64,000 nucleotides of DNA from Phytophthora quininea (GCA_011947345.1 JAAVTG010000779.1:1-64000); one strand, 5' to 3'. Positions 32,048 to 43,179 are shown, counted from the stretch's first letter. A program made the numbers and translations. Notes: generated from the sequence alone by a model not told the origin.

Positions 32048-32125
32048 TTAGCACACCGTCTCGATCTCCCTCTTGGAATCGCCCAGACAAGCGAGTTCGC
32101 TTCGCAATCGCTTCCGTGTCGCCAC
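32048..32125 (-). pseudogene. Tail remnant of another dynamin, unit 1
   Basis: About 25 codons encoding VATRKRLRSELACLGDSK and a stop, clearly homologous to the last residues of the adjacent dynamin (VSTRKRLKSELVCLGSAK). It begins exactly where NYN-gene homology on the plus strand ends, so it marks a chimeric join. It suggests dynamin genes were once head-to-tail here. Confidence 0.8.
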
Positions 32126-32597
32126 CATTCACAGTCTCGTGTATCTGAAGGAGGATGAAGAGGAGGTCTGGGTAGATCCCGTGTGGCATGACCCCTCTAG
32201 GCGTTGTCGTGAATCACCGAGAGCAGAATCTCCACTGATCCAAAGCGCTTCCCCCACTGCTTCGGCGTGGGATGTTGCCGCTATCCCGCCGGTCTCGTTG
32301 TTTCCGACAACTCCCAATTTGACGCTGGAGCAGAAGCTGGAGCAAAGGACGAGACTTGAGCAGGAACGGAGAGAGCTGCTGGAACGGCTGCAGAAGAATC
32401 AGGAAGCGCTGGACGCCCTCGAGTTGGAGACTTGGTCCATGCAACTACTGCAGCAACAGCAGGAATTCGCACGAGTCGCGCAGCAGGCGAGTGACAAGCA
32501 ACTGGCGATGCGCATGGCACAAGAGGAGGAGATGCAATTGCGATTCCTGGACAAGTATGAGCAGGATCAACGTGAGGAGCCCTGGCAGTTTGCCTAA
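32126..32597 (+). pseudogene. 3' fragment of the NYN-nuclease gene, unit 1
   Basis: Encodes IHSLVYLKEDEEEVW, a Pro/Ser-rich link and a Glu/Gln-rich coiled coil (LEQKLEQRTRLEQERREL, then LQQQQEFARVAQQ). The first residues equal the C-terminal part of the NYN protein at 51165-52947, so this is that gene's last third, cut from its nuclease domains. The frame is open upstream to an alternative start near 32073, but those codons are antisense to the dynamin remnant. Expression is doubtful. Confidence 0.75.
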
Positions 32598-32846
32598 AGC
32601 TGTTGATGGACGAGTCTTGCCACATTCTGTTTAAATCTGACTACGTAGTAGCTCGCTTTCACCCCAGCGAATGAGCGAGTTGTGGCTGCTTTTCGCGGCA
32701 TTGCTTCACATGTTGGAAGTGGCCTCGATCAGCGAGAATGACAGAGGTCTCGATAGGCGACCGGAAATGAGCGAAAGCTGTAGAATGAAAGCGCACAAAC
32801 GTCTACATGTATTGAGCAAAGAGTTGCGAAGACCAGCGCCTTCCCT

Positions 32847-33289
32847 TTAGTCCACAAGGTGCGGGTACTTCTTGTAGTACCAGTCGCGATACTTCTCCCA
32901 AAACTGGAACTTGGGGTCGGAAGGGTTTTCGCCATTGCGCGCGAATCCCCAGTTGATATACAGGGTGCTGGGACTCGCGTCGGCGTCGTCAAAGTACTTG
33001 TAGTATTTCGTCTTGACCTTTCCCGCGTTGATGTTGGCCATCATCTTCTCCACCTTCTCGGCTGCAGTGAGAGGTTTTCCTCCAAACCCAAAGACCCTCT
33101 CTTCCTCCGCGTCCGAGACGCCCTGCTGCTCGTCGTCGTCAAGAGTCTTGGCACTTCGAAGAGATCTCTTCTCAGCTCCGACATTGCTGGTTTCGCCGAG
33201 CGAGCGAGTCTGAGGGGCGACTCGGTAGCAGAGCTCACGGTAGAGCTCGCTAGAGCAACTACTGCCAGCAGAAGGTATTGCAGACGCAT
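32847..33289 (-). pseudogene. RxLR-type secreted effector, unit 1 (one-base break)
   Basis: Begins at 33289 with a signal peptide (MRLQYLLLAVVALASS). An RSLR motif, an acidic stretch with EER and a roughly 80-residue Trp/Tyr-rich effector part ending at 32847 lie in a different frame. A G run near 33213 is one base shorter than in unit 2, which separates the signal peptide from the effector part. The effector frame stays open upstream to 33404, but that stretch covers the initiator at 33335-33350, so it is not a real start. RxLR proteins are secreted and enter plant cells to modulate immunity. The break may be real or a sequencing error. Confidence 0.75.
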
Positions 33290-33334
33290 CGTTCTTCTCG
33301 ATCAACTGGAGCGGAGACTTGAGCGTGTGGAAGG

Positions 33335-33350
33335 AAATTTGAGAATGAGC
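33335..33350 (-). promoter_or_regulatory. Initiator of the unit 1 RxLR gene
   Basis: The minus strand reads GCTCATTCTCAAATTT, an excellent oomycete initiator match 46-61 nt before the signal-peptide ATG. It supports the signal-peptide start. Confidence 0.65.
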
Positions 33351-33717
33351 CTTGGCAAACTGGGCCAGCAACCGATGCAGGGCATCAAACTGGCCGCTTG
33401 ACAAGGGTGGTGGTTCATAGGTCCTCTATTATTTGTTATCTCTAACTAATAGATTCAACCGTTTGACAAGGGTGACGCTCGTGGCACATCCGAACCGCGA
33501 TCTTGCTGTCAGGCCTCGCGGAAGCGAGTTGAGTGGTGGAGATCGAGCAGCATACCGCAGCTGAGAGTGACAACGCGAGCTTGTGCGTTCGCGAATATCT
33601 TCTGCGAGATTGCTGTTCAAGCACGAGGCTTCGGACGGTTGTGGCGTCGAGCCTATCGTGCCTGAAGTCAGCCCGCCATCACACCCAAAACATGTGATCA
33701 TATCGACATCTCGTCAG

Positions 33718-33769
33718 AAATACGAGTGACTCGTCTCATTTAAAAAAATGAGACGAATCACTCGTATTT
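33718..33769. repeat. 52-bp palindrome at the unit 1/2 boundary
   Basis: Inverted repeat with arms of about 23 bp (AAATACGAGTGACTCGTCTC and its complement, one C/T mismatch) around an A-rich loop. It could form a strong hairpin or cruciform. The same element ends every unit and marks the inversion at 49993. Confidence 0.95.
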
Positions 33770-34130
33770 AAAAAAGGAGACGTCCCAACAGAATTCAACT
33801 CAAACTTCGGTATATTAACAGTCAATTACGAAAAGCATGTATTGCAACCGATGAGGTTTATGGTACGATGCAAATCCTATGCGAAGAGAACGTGCAAAAC
33901 TGGATAGCATTAACAAACACACGGAGTAAACTAGCATATTCATTTGCCCAGCTTGATCTTGATCATTGCCAAACGACAACCAGAATGGATCGGATGCAGT
34001 ACTGCCTGTTTCTGCAGCGACGGTTGCTCAGCATAGTGCATCCACCCCAACAACAACTTGTTGTCAATAAGTGGCTCCTCCGATGAGGGGAAGCGGATCA
34101 GCTATTCCACGCTTGACACGGCTAAGAGTG

Positions 34131-36373
34131 TCATCGAAACCAGCACGTGCTGGTAAGGGAGATGCTGGAGCTAGTGGAGTTCAAGTAGTGGATATTGTGC
34201 TTGGAATTAAAATGTGTGGAGCTGCACTGACTAGCAAACCATTTCGACCTCCTTTTCGCACTGCCGAGGCAGACCAGCTCGCTCTTCAGCCGCTTGCGTG
34301 TGGACACCTTCTGCTCCGAGTCTCCCATCAACCGTGCAAGCTTGTCATCGGTCACACTATTCAATTCGCGAGCCATCCCAGCAGCAAATTGGCAGAGCAC
34401 CAGATCGTTCAGCCGCATGGGGATCAAGTCCACGAACCGCGGCACGGCCACATCCAAATATGCTTGCAGTGCCATCTGCATCTCGAGAGCTTCACAGTCA
34501 TCCGTAGTTGGCGCAATGGATGCGATCGCTTTCATGACGTCTGCGAATCGAGCTCTTCCGCACGAGTCCACAGGCACGGCGTCTTTCATTTGATCTTGCA
34601 GACCTCGCAGCCTCTTCTTGTCCATCTCGGAGAATAGTCGCTGGTCTTGAGTATAGGGACGGCTTTCTGTGGCGAGCAGTGTGTCCATTTCCTCCTTGGC
34701 AGCTTGCGCCACGCAGTCAAGCACTTCAACCGAAGTATTCTTGATAAACTGCGCCACTCTCGACGTGGCGTGGAGTCCGCTGGTCACGAGGTCGGAGACC
34801 AACTCGGTTTGAATTCGATACCCGTCAAGAAGCTGCTGGGTTGGCCCTCCCCACTCGTCCACGCATTGGCGGTAGAGGTTGCAGAACACTTGATACGACG
34901 GAAAGATGGAGATCTCGTCGCCACGGTTTTCGCGGATAAAGTGCTTCGTCGCCGCGAACTTGTCGAAGCGCCATGTATCTGCAGGCAACCAACCTGTAAA
35001 CTCCGCACAACGGACTAGCATGCCGTTCACCTCGATCACTTTTACGCTGCACCATTCGCCATCGATGTCGACCTGGACATCGTCGCCGACTTCGACTTCC
35101 TCCTTCGGTTTGGTTCGTTTGATCCCAGTGATGTGGTTCTTCATCTCCTTGATCGCGATCTGGAAAGCGTTCTCCTTGGTGCGAAGAACAGCTCGGAGCC
35201 GAATATCTGCGGCAGTTTGTTGGTGGCCATCTTCTCCTTTGTGATCAGTGGTGGAGGGCAACTGGTCGTACTGTCCGTTCATCGTGGCTTCCATTTGCCG
35301 CAAGTACTGGTTCACCCACTTGCCCAACTGCTGTCGCTGCGAACATAAATCTTCCAACGGGATGCCGAGACTTCCCAGCTCTTTGTGAGCTTTGGCCATC
35401 CGTGTATTGATCTCAGCGATCACCTTGGGCAACGCTCGACGGATGTTGTTTTGCAGGATCGTCACCAACCGCGTCGTCAATCCTGGCACACCCCACAACT
35501 CGTCCCGCAACTCTCGCCAGTATCGATGTCCACGGAAGAACTTGGACTCGTACGCGAGCCCATTCTCAATCGTAGTGCCATCGTTCACCTCCAATTGACT
35601 ACGGCACCGCACGGCGTGATACCCGAGATGCATGAACTTCTTCTTGTTCAGTAGCAAGTCGTGCACGGCTTGCTCCGCACCAGCATCGACCAGATCCACC
35701 TTCGTCACCACTGCAATCGTGCGAACTCCGTCCGGGTCTGCTTCTTGCGCGGCCTGGAGGATCTCGGTGTTGTGCATGTCAACGTTGGCGGGGACGACGG
35801 CGATAATCACCGTGCGCTCCTGCTTCATGTATCGATTCACCATTTGGCGCACTCTCGGAATGATTCGTTGGTCTTCGTGGTCGCCCACCGTGCGGACAAG
35901 TCCCGGCAGGTCAGTGAGCGTGAGGTTTGGTAACTCGGGTCCACTCATCTCAATGACGATCTGGTCGTCGCTGATGTACTGGCCTTCGTCCACCAGCTTC
36001 TGGGTGAGCTTGGTGATGGCGTCGGGGACGTCGTCCAGACAGTTCAAAGACTCTCGGTCCTCCTCCTTATCACCTTCATCACCGTCAGGACGGAACCGGA
36101 CGAGGCGAACATCACCTCGAAACGTGTCGGCACTCGACAGAATGAGCTGCGTTGGACATCTCGTGGTGAGTTGGTCGTTCGACGGGAACGACACGCCCGA
36201 AAGCGCCGACAACAGCGAAGACTTGCCGGACGAGGTGTCCCCATGACGGCGATCTGCGGCAGCTCGACATACTGGTCGAGTCCGATCTCCCTGAGTTTGT
36301 CGACGAGCTTTCGCTCTGCTTGGGCGTTGACGTTGGCGAACAACTGCTTGGAGAAATTCTTGTTCTTGGTCAT
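34131..36373 (-). CDS. Mx-like dynamin, unit 2 (frameshift at the P-loop)
   Basis: Same protein as unit 1. Near 36240 a run of five C is four, breaking the frame immediately before GDTSSGKSS, inside the nucleotide-binding loop. At the 3' end the T run near 34254 is also one base shorter, so the frame skips the EVEMVC stop and adds about 35 unrelated residues ending at 34131. Both are homopolymer changes and could be errors. Confidence 0.8.
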
Positions 36374-36595
36374 GGCGAGAACCGAGTGAAATCGGAAGTG
36401 AAAGATGAAGAAGTGTATTATTTAGTTGAATTCCCGCACGGCACACGAGAAGAGGTGATTCCAACGGTGGCACCTCAGTAACACGGTTAGAGTCGCCTTC
36501 TGTCATGTGCAGCGGTGGCTTCCAACGAGCTCATGCAAAATATGCAGAAACAACGGTGCCAACTCCACGAAAAAGAAGTCGACGGCTCCGGTTGC

Positions 36596-36673
36596 TTAGC
36601 ACACCGTCTCGATCTCCCTCTTGGAATCGCCCAGACAAGCGAGCTCGCTTCGCAATCGCTTCCGTGTCGCCAC
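36596..36673 (-). pseudogene. Dynamin tail remnant, unit 2
   Basis: Identical in layout to the remnant in unit 1, abutting the NYN-derived fragment. Confidence 0.78.
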
Positions 36674-37145
36674 CATTCACAGTCTCGTGTATCTGAAGGA
36701 GGATGAAGAGGAGGTCTGGGTAGATCCCGTGTGGCATGACCCCTCTAGGCGTTGTCGTGAATCACCGAGAGCAGAATCTCCACTGATCCAAAGCGCTTCC
36801 CCCACTGCTTCGGCGTGGGATGTTGCCGCTATCCCGCCGGTCTCGTTGTTTCCGACAACTCCCAATTTGACGCTGGAGCAGAAGCTGGAGCAAAGGACGA
36901 GACTTGAGCAGGAACGGAGAGAGCTGCTGGAACGGCTGCAGAAGAATCAGGAAGCGCTGGACGCCCTCGAGTTGGAGACTTGGTCCATGCAACTACTGCA
37001 GCAACAGCAGGAATTCGCACGAGTCGCGCAGCAGGCGAGTGACAAGCAACTGGCGATGCGCATGGCACAAGAGGAGGAGATGCAATTGCGATTCCTGGAC
37101 AAGTATGAGCAGGATCAACGTGAGGAGCCCTGGCAGTTTGCCTAA
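36674..37145 (+). pseudogene. 3' fragment of the NYN-nuclease gene, unit 2
   Basis: Same coiled-coil fragment as in unit 1 with its frame open. No nuclease domain. Confidence 0.75.
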
Positions 37146-37394
37146 AGCTGTTGATGGACGAGTCTTGCCACATTCTGTTTAAATCTGACTACGTAGTAGC
37201 TCGCTTTCACCCCAGCGAATGAGCGAGTTGTGGCTGCTTTTCGCGGCATTGCTTCACATGTTGGAAGTGGCCTCGATCAGCGAGAATGACAGAGGTCTCG
37301 ATAGGCGACCGGAAATGAGCGAAAGCTGTAGAATGAAAGCGCACAAACGTCTACATGTATTGAGCAAAGAGTTGCGAAGACCAGCGCCTTCCCT

Positions 37395-37838
37395 TTAGTC
37401 CACAAGGTGCGGGTACTTCTTGTAGTACCAGTCGCGATACTTCTCCCAAAACTGGAACTTGGGGTCGGAAGGGTTTTCGCCATTGCGCGCGAATCCCCAG
37501 TTGATATACAGGGTGCTGGGACTCGCGTCGGCGTCGTCAAAGTACTTGTAGTATTTCGTCTTGACCTTTCCCGCGTTGATGTTGGCCATCATCTTCTCCA
37601 CCTTCTCGGCTGCAGTGAGAGGTTTTCCTCCAAACCCAAAGACCCTCTCTTCCTCCGCGTCCGAGACGCCCTGCTGCTCGTCGTCGTCAAGAGTCTTGGC
37701 ACTTCGAAGAGATCTCTTCTCAGCTCCGACATTGCTGGTTTCGCCGAGCGAGCGAGTCTGAGGGGGCGACTCGGTAGCAGAGCTCACGGTAGAGCTCGCT
37801 AGAGCAACTACTGCCAGCAGAAGGTATTGCAGACGCAT
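37395..37838 (-). CDS. RxLR-type secreted effector, unit 2 (intact)
   Basis: 147 residues in one frame: signal peptide at 1 to about 22, RSLR at 42-45, acidic stretch, EER at 63-65, then a C-terminal effector region of about 80 residues rich in Lys, Tyr and Trp. It is too short for a confident WY-fold call. This is the textbook layout of host-translocated oomycete effectors. The target is unknown. It differs from the other four copies by one extra G in a run near 37763 that keeps the frame. The initiator GCTCATTCTCAAATTT is about 50 nt upstream. Confidence 0.88.
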   Translation of the reverse strand: MRLQYLLLAVVALASSTVSSATESPPQTRSLGETSNVGAEKRSLRSAKTLDDDEQQGVSDAEEERVFGFGGKPLTAAEKVEKMMANINAGKVKTKYYKYFDDADASPSTLYINWGFARNGENPSDPKFQFWEKYRDWYYKKYPHLVD

Positions 37839-38266
37839 CGTTCTTCTCGATCAACTGGAGCGGAGACTTGAGCGTGTGGAAGGAAATTTGAGAATGAGCC
37901 TTGGCAAACTGGGCCAGCAACCGATGCAGGGCATCAAACTGGCCGCTTGACAAGGGTGGTGGTTCATAGGTCCTCTATTATTTGTTATCTCTAACTAATA
38001 GATTCAACCGTTTGACAAGGGTGACGCTCGTGGCACATCCGAACCGCGATCTTGCTGTCAGGCCTCGCGGAAGCGAGTTGAGTGGTGGAGATCGAGCAGC
38101 ATACCGCAGCTGAGAGTGACAACGCGAGCTTGTGCGTTCGCGAATATCTTCTGCGAGATTGCTGTTCAAGCACGAGGCTTCGGACGGTTGTGGCGTCGAG
38201 CCTATCGTGCCTGAAGTCAGCCCGCCATCACACCCAAAACATGTGATCATATCGACATCTCGTCAG

Positions 38267-38318
38267 AAATACGAGTGACTCGTCTCATTTAAAAAAATGA
38301 GACGAATCACTCGTATTT
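38267..38318. repeat. 52-bp palindrome at the unit 2/3 boundary
   Basis: Same hairpin-forming element as at 33718. Confidence 0.95.
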
Positions 38319-38779
38319 AAAAAAAGGAGACGTCCCAACAGAATTCAACTCAAACTTCGGTATATTAACAGTCAATTACGAAAAGCATGTATTGCAACCG
38401 ATGAGGTTTATGGTACGATGCAAATCCTATGCGAAGAGAACGTGCAAAACTGGATAGCATTAACAAACACACGGAGTAAACTAGCATATTCATTTGCCCA
38501 GCTTGATCTTGATCATTGCCAAACGACAACCAGAATGGATCGGATGCAGTACTGCCTGTTTCTGCAGCGACGGTTGCTCAGCATAGTGCATCCACCCCAA
38601 CAACAACTTGTTGTCAATAAGTGGCTCCTCCGATGAGGGAAGCGGATCAGCTATTCCACGCTTGACACGGCTAAGAGTGTCATCGAAACCAGCACGTGCT
38701 GGTAAGGGAGATGCTGGAGCTAGTGGAGTTCAAGTAGTGGATATTGTGCTTGGAATTAAAATGTGTGGAGCTGCACTGA

Positions 38780-40924
38780 CTAGCAAACCATTTCGACCTC
38801 CTTTTTCGCACTGCCGAGGCAGACCAGCTCGCTCTTCAGCCGCTTGCGTGTGGACACCTTCTGCTCCGAGTCTCCCATCAACCGTGCAAGCTTGTCATCG
38901 GTCACACTATTCAATTCGCGAGCCATCCCAGCAGCAAATTGGCAGAGCACCAGATCGTTCAGCCGCATGGGGATCAAGTCCACGAACCGCGGCACGGCCA
39001 CATCCAAATATGCTTGCAGTGCCATCTGCATCTCGAGAGCTTCACAGTCATCCGTAGTTGGCGCAATGGATGCGATCGCTTTCATGACGTCTGCGAATCG
39101 AGCTCTTCCGCACGAGTCCACAGGCACGGCGTCTTTCATTTGATCTTGCAGACCTCGCAGCCTCTTCTTGTCCATCTCGGAGAATAGTCGCTGGTCTTGA
39201 GTATAGGGACGGCTTTCTGTGGCGAGCAGTGTGTCCATTTCCTCCTTGGCAGCTTGCGCCACGCAGTCAAGCACTTCAACCGAAGTATTCTTGATAAACT
39301 GCGCCACTCTCGACGTGGCGTGGAGTCCGCTGGTCACGAGGTCGGAGACCAACTCGGTTTGAATTCGATACCCGTCAAGAAGCTGCTGGGTTGGCCCTCC
39401 CCACTCGTCCACGCATTGGCGGTAGAGGTTGCAGAACACTTGATACGACGGGAAGATGGAGATCTCGTCGCCACGGTTTTCGCGGATAAAGTGCTTCGTC
39501 GCCGCGAACTTGTCGAAGCGCCATGTATCTGCAGGCAACCAACCTGTAAACTCCGCACAACGGACTAGCATGCCGTTCACCTCGATCACTTTTACGCTGC
39601 ACCATTCGCCATCGATGTCGACCTGGACATCGTCGCCGACTTCGACTTCCTCCTTCGGTTTGGTTCGTTTGATCCCAGTGATGTGGTTCTTCATCTCCTT
39701 GATCGCGATCTGGAAAGCGTTCTCCTTGGTGCGAAGAACAGCTCGGAGCCGAATATCTGCGGCAGTTTGTTGGTGGCCATCTTCTCCTTTGTGATCAGTG
39801 GTGGAGGGCAACTGGTCGTACTGTCCGTTCATCGTGGCTTCCATTTGCCGCAAGTACTGGTTCACCCACTTGCCCAACTGCTGTCGCTGCGAACATAAAT
39901 CTTCCAACGGGATGCCGAGACTTCCCAGCTCTTTGTGAGCTTTGGCCATCCGTGTATTGATCTCAGCGATCACCTTGGGCAACGCTCGACGGATGTTGTT
40001 TTGCAGGATCGTCACCAACCGCGTCGTCAATCCTGGCACACCCCACAACTCGTCCCGCAACTCTCGCCAGTATCGATGTCCACGGAAGAACTTGGACTCG
40101 TACGCGAGCCCATTCTCAATCGTAGTGCCATCGTTCACCTCCAATTGACTACGGCACCGCACGGCGTGATACCCGAGATGCATGAACTTCTTCTTGTTCA
40201 GTAGCAAGTCGTGCACGGCTTGCTCCGCACCAGCATCGACCAGATCCACCTTCGTCACCACTGCAATCGTGCGAACTCCGTCCGGGTCTGCTTCTTGCGC
40301 GGCCTGGAGGATCTCGGTGTTGTGCATGTCAACGTTGGCGGGGACGACGGCGATAATCACCGTGCGCTCCTGCTTCATGTATCGATTCACCATTTGGCGC
40401 ACTCTCGGAATGATTCGTTGGTCTTCGTGGTCGCCCACCGTGCGGACAAGTCCCGGCAGGTCAGTGAGCGTGAGGTTTGGTAACTCGGGTCCACTCATCT
40501 CAATGACGATCTGGTCGTCGCTGATGTACTGGCCTTCGTCCACCAGCTTCTGGGTGAGCTTGGTGATGGCGTCGGGGACGTCGTCCAGACAGTTCAAAGA
40601 CTCTCGGTCCTCCTCCTTATCACCTTCATCACCGTCAGGACGGAACCGGACGAGGCGAACATCACCTCGAAACGTGTCGGCACTCGACAGAATGAGCTGC
40701 GTTGGACATCTCGTGGTGAGTTGGTCGTTCGACGGGAACGACACGCCCGAAAGCGCCGACAACAGCGAAGACTTGCCGGACGAGGTGTCCCCCATGACGG
40801 CGATCTGCGGCAGCTCGACATACTGGTCGAGTCCGATCTCCCTGAGTTTGTCGACGAGCTTTCGCTCTGCTTGGGCGTTGACGTTGGCGAACAACTGCTT
40901 GGAGAAATTCTTGTTCTTGGTCAT
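38780..40924 (-). CDS. Mx-like dynamin, unit 3 (intact)
   Basis: 714 residues, differing from the unit 1 protein at very few positions (for example V for M in the segment QERTVIIAVV, and KPKEEVEV for KPKKEVEV at the edge of the barrel insert). All GTPase motifs and the C-terminal EVEMVC are present. Units 1 and 3 hold the only copies with an uninterrupted standard frame. Confidence 0.9.
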   Translation of the reverse strand: MTKNKNFSKQLFANVNAQAERKLVDKLREIGLDQYVELPQIAVMGDTSSGKSSLLSALSGVSFPSNDQLTTRCPTQLILSSADTFRGDVRLVRFRPDGDEGDKEEDRESLNCLDDVPDAITKLTQKLVDEGQYISDDQIVIEMSGPELPNLTLTDLPGLVRTVGDHEDQRIIPRVRQMVNRYMKQERTVIIAVVPANVDMHNTEILQAAQEADPDGVRTIAVVTKVDLVDAGAEQAVHDLLLNKKKFMHLGYHAVRCRSQLEVNDGTTIENGLAYESKFFRGHRYWRELRDELWGVPGLTTRLVTILQNNIRRALPKVIAEINTRMAKAHKELGSLGIPLEDLCSQRQQLGKWVNQYLRQMEATMNGQYDQLPSTTDHKGEDGHQQTAADIRLRAVLRTKENAFQIAIKEMKNHITGIKRTKPKEEVEVGDDVQVDIDGEWCSVKVIEVNGMLVRCAEFTGWLPADTWRFDKFAATKHFIRENRGDEISIFPSYQVFCNLYRQCVDEWGGPTQQLLDGYRIQTELVSDLVTSGLHATSRVAQFIKNTSVEVLDCVAQAAKEEMDTLLATESRPYTQDQRLFSEMDKKRLRGLQDQMKDAVPVDSCGRARFADVMKAIASIAPTTDDCEALEMQMALQAYLDVAVPRFVDLIPMRLNDLVLCQFAAGMARELNSVTDDKLARLMGDSEQKVSTRKRLKSELVCLGSAKKEVEMVC

Positions 40925-41146
40925 GGCGAGAACCGAGTGAAATCGGAAGTGAAAGATGAAGAAGTGTATTATTTAGTTGAATTCCCGCACGGCACACGAG
41001 AAGAGGTGATTCCAACGGTGGCACCTCAGTAACACGGTTAGAGTCGCCTTCTGTCATGTGCAGCGGTGGCTTCCAACGAGCTCATGCAAAATATGCAGAA
41101 ACAACGGTGCCAACTCCACGAAAAAGAAGTCGACGGCTCCGGTTGC

Positions 41147-41224
41147 TTAGCACACCGTCTCGATCTCCCTCTTGGAATCGCCCAGACAAGCGAGCTCGCT
41201 TCGCAATCGCTTCCGTGTCGCCAC
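41147..41224 (-). pseudogene. Dynamin tail remnant, unit 3
   Basis: Same short remnant as in unit 1, followed on the other strand by the NYN-derived fragment. Confidence 0.78.
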
Positions 41225-41692
41225 CATTCACAGTCTCGTGTATCTGAAGGAGGATGAAGAGGAGGTCTGGGTAGATCCCGTGTGGCATGACCCTCTAGGC
41301 GTTGTCGTGAATCACCGAGAGCAGAATCTCCACTGATCCAAAGCGCTTCCCCACTGCTTCGGCGTGGGATGTTGCCGCTATCCCGCCGGTCTCGTTGTTT
41401 CCGACAACTCCCAATTTGACGCTGGAGCAGAAGCTGGAGCAAAGGACGAGACTTGAGCAGGAACGGAGAGAGCTGCTGGAACGGCTGCAGAAGAATCAGG
41501 AAGCGCTGGACGCCCTCGAGTTGAGACTGGTCCATGCAACTACTGCAGCAACAGCAGGAATTCGCACGAGTCGCGCAGCAGGCGAGTGACAAGCAACTGG
41601 CGATGCGCATGGCACAAGAGGAGGAGATGCAATTGCGATTCCTGGACAAGTATGAGCAGGATCAACGTGAGGAGCCCTGGCAGTTTGCCTAA
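41225..41692 (+). pseudogene. 3' fragment of the NYN-nuclease gene, unit 3 (frameshifted)
   Basis: The same fragment, with base losses near 41290, 41349 and 41522-41527 that break its frame. It is non-coding as read. Confidence 0.75.
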
Positions 41693-41941
41693 AGCTGTTG
41701 ATGGACGAGTCTTGCCACATTCTGTTTAAATCTGACTACGTAGTAGCTCGCTTTCACCCCAGCGAATGAGCGAGTTGTGGCTGCTTTTCGCGGCATTGCT
41801 TCACATGTTGGAAGTGGCCTCGATCAGCGAGAATGACAGAGGTCTCGATAGGCGACCGGAAATGAGCGAAAGCTGTAGAATGAAAGCGCACAAACGTCTA
41901 TATGTATTGAGCAAAGAGTTGCGAAGACCAGCGCCTTCCCT

Positions 41942-42382
41942 TTAGTCCACAAGGTGCGGGTACTTCTTGTAGTACCAGTCGCGATACTTCTCCCAAAACT
42001 GGAACTTGGGGTCGGAAGGGTTTCGCCATTGCGCGCGAATCCCCAGTTGATATACAGGGTGCTGGGACTCGCGTCGGCGTCGTCAAAGTACTTGAAGTAT
42101 TTCGTCTTGACCTTTCCCGCGTTGATGTTGGCCATCATCTTCTCCACCTTCTCGGCTGCAGTGAGAGGTTTCCTCCAAACCCAAAGACCCTCTCTTCCTC
42201 CGCGTCCGAGACGCCCTGCTGCTCGTCGTCGTCAAGAGTCTTGGCACTTCGAAGAGATCTCTTCTCAGCTCCGACATTGCTGGTTTCGCCGAGCGAGCGA
42301 GTCTGAGGGGCGACTCGGTAGCAGAGCTCACGGTAGAGCTCGCTAGAGCAACTACTGCCAGCAGAAGGTATTGCAGACGCAT
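41942..42382 (-). pseudogene. RxLR-type effector, unit 3 (several breaks)
   Basis: Same gene as in unit 2. It has the shortened G run after the signal peptide and two more one-base losses, in the T runs near 42170 and 42020. The effector part is therefore split into three frames. Confidence 0.75.
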
Positions 42383-42811
42383 CGTTCTTCTCGATCAACT
42401 GGAGCGGAGACTTGAGCGTGTGGAAGGAAATTTGAGAATGAGCCTTGGCAAACTGGGCCAGCAACCGATGCAGGGCATCAAACTGACCGCTTGACAAGGG
42501 TGGTGGTTCATAGGTCCTCTATTATTTGTTATCTCTAACTAATAGATTCCAACAGTTTGACAAGGGTGACGCTCGTGGCACATCCGAAACGCGATCTTGC
42601 TGTCAGGCCTCGCGGAAGCGAGTTGAGTGGTGGAGATCGAGCAGCATACCGTGGCTGAGAGTGACAACGCGGGCTTGTGCGTTCGCGAATATCTTCTGCG
42701 AGATTGCTGTTCAAGCACAAAGCTTCGGACGGTTGTGGCGTCGAGCCTATCGTGCCTGAAGTCAGCCCGCCATCACATCCAAAACATGTGATCATATCGA
42801 CATCTCGTCAG

Positions 42812-42861
42812 AAATACGAGTGACTCGTCTCATTTAAAAAATGAGACGAATCACTCGTATT
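42812..42861. repeat. Palindrome at the unit 3/4 boundary
   Basis: Same element, with a slightly shorter A loop. Confidence 0.95.
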
Positions 42862-43179
42862 CAAAAAGGAGACGTCCCAACAGAATTCAACTCAAACTTC
42901 GGTATATTAACAGTCAATTACGAAAAGCATGTATTGCAACCGATGAGGTTTATGGTACGATGCAAATCCTATGCGAAGAGAACGTGCAAAACTGGATAGC
43001 ACACACACGGAGTAAACCAGCATATTCATTTGCCCAGCTTGATCTTGATCATTGGCAAACGACAACCCTACCACTTCGACCACAGTGCATCCACCCCAAC
43101 AACAACTTGTTGTCAACAAGTGGTTCCTCCGATGAGGGGAAGCGGATCAGCTATTCCACGCTTGACACGGCTAAGAGTG

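Larger units (their letters stand above)
29225..33775. repeat. Dynamin/NYN/RxLR tandem unit 1 (4,551 bp)
   Basis: First full unit. Order along the plus strand: dynamin 3' flank, Mx-like dynamin (minus), dynamin-tail remnant (minus), NYN-gene 3' piece (plus), RxLR gene (minus), spacer, palindrome. Units are delimited at GGAGACGTC. Confidence 0.95.
33776..38325. repeat. Tandem unit 2 (4,550 bp)
   Basis: Nearly identical to unit 1, differing by scattered substitutions and one-base indels. The only unit whose RxLR gene has an unbroken frame. Confidence 0.95.
38326..42867. repeat. Tandem unit 3 (4,542 bp)
   Basis: Same order as unit 1. The dynamin is intact, but the other two genes have several one-base losses. 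Confidence 0.95.

Noticed and set aside
32847..33404. 185-residue frame reading through the RxLR gene from 33404, also present in the unit 4 and inverted copies
   Set aside because: Its first third covers the core promoter and leader of the effector gene. The signal-peptide ATG at 33289 is the better start.
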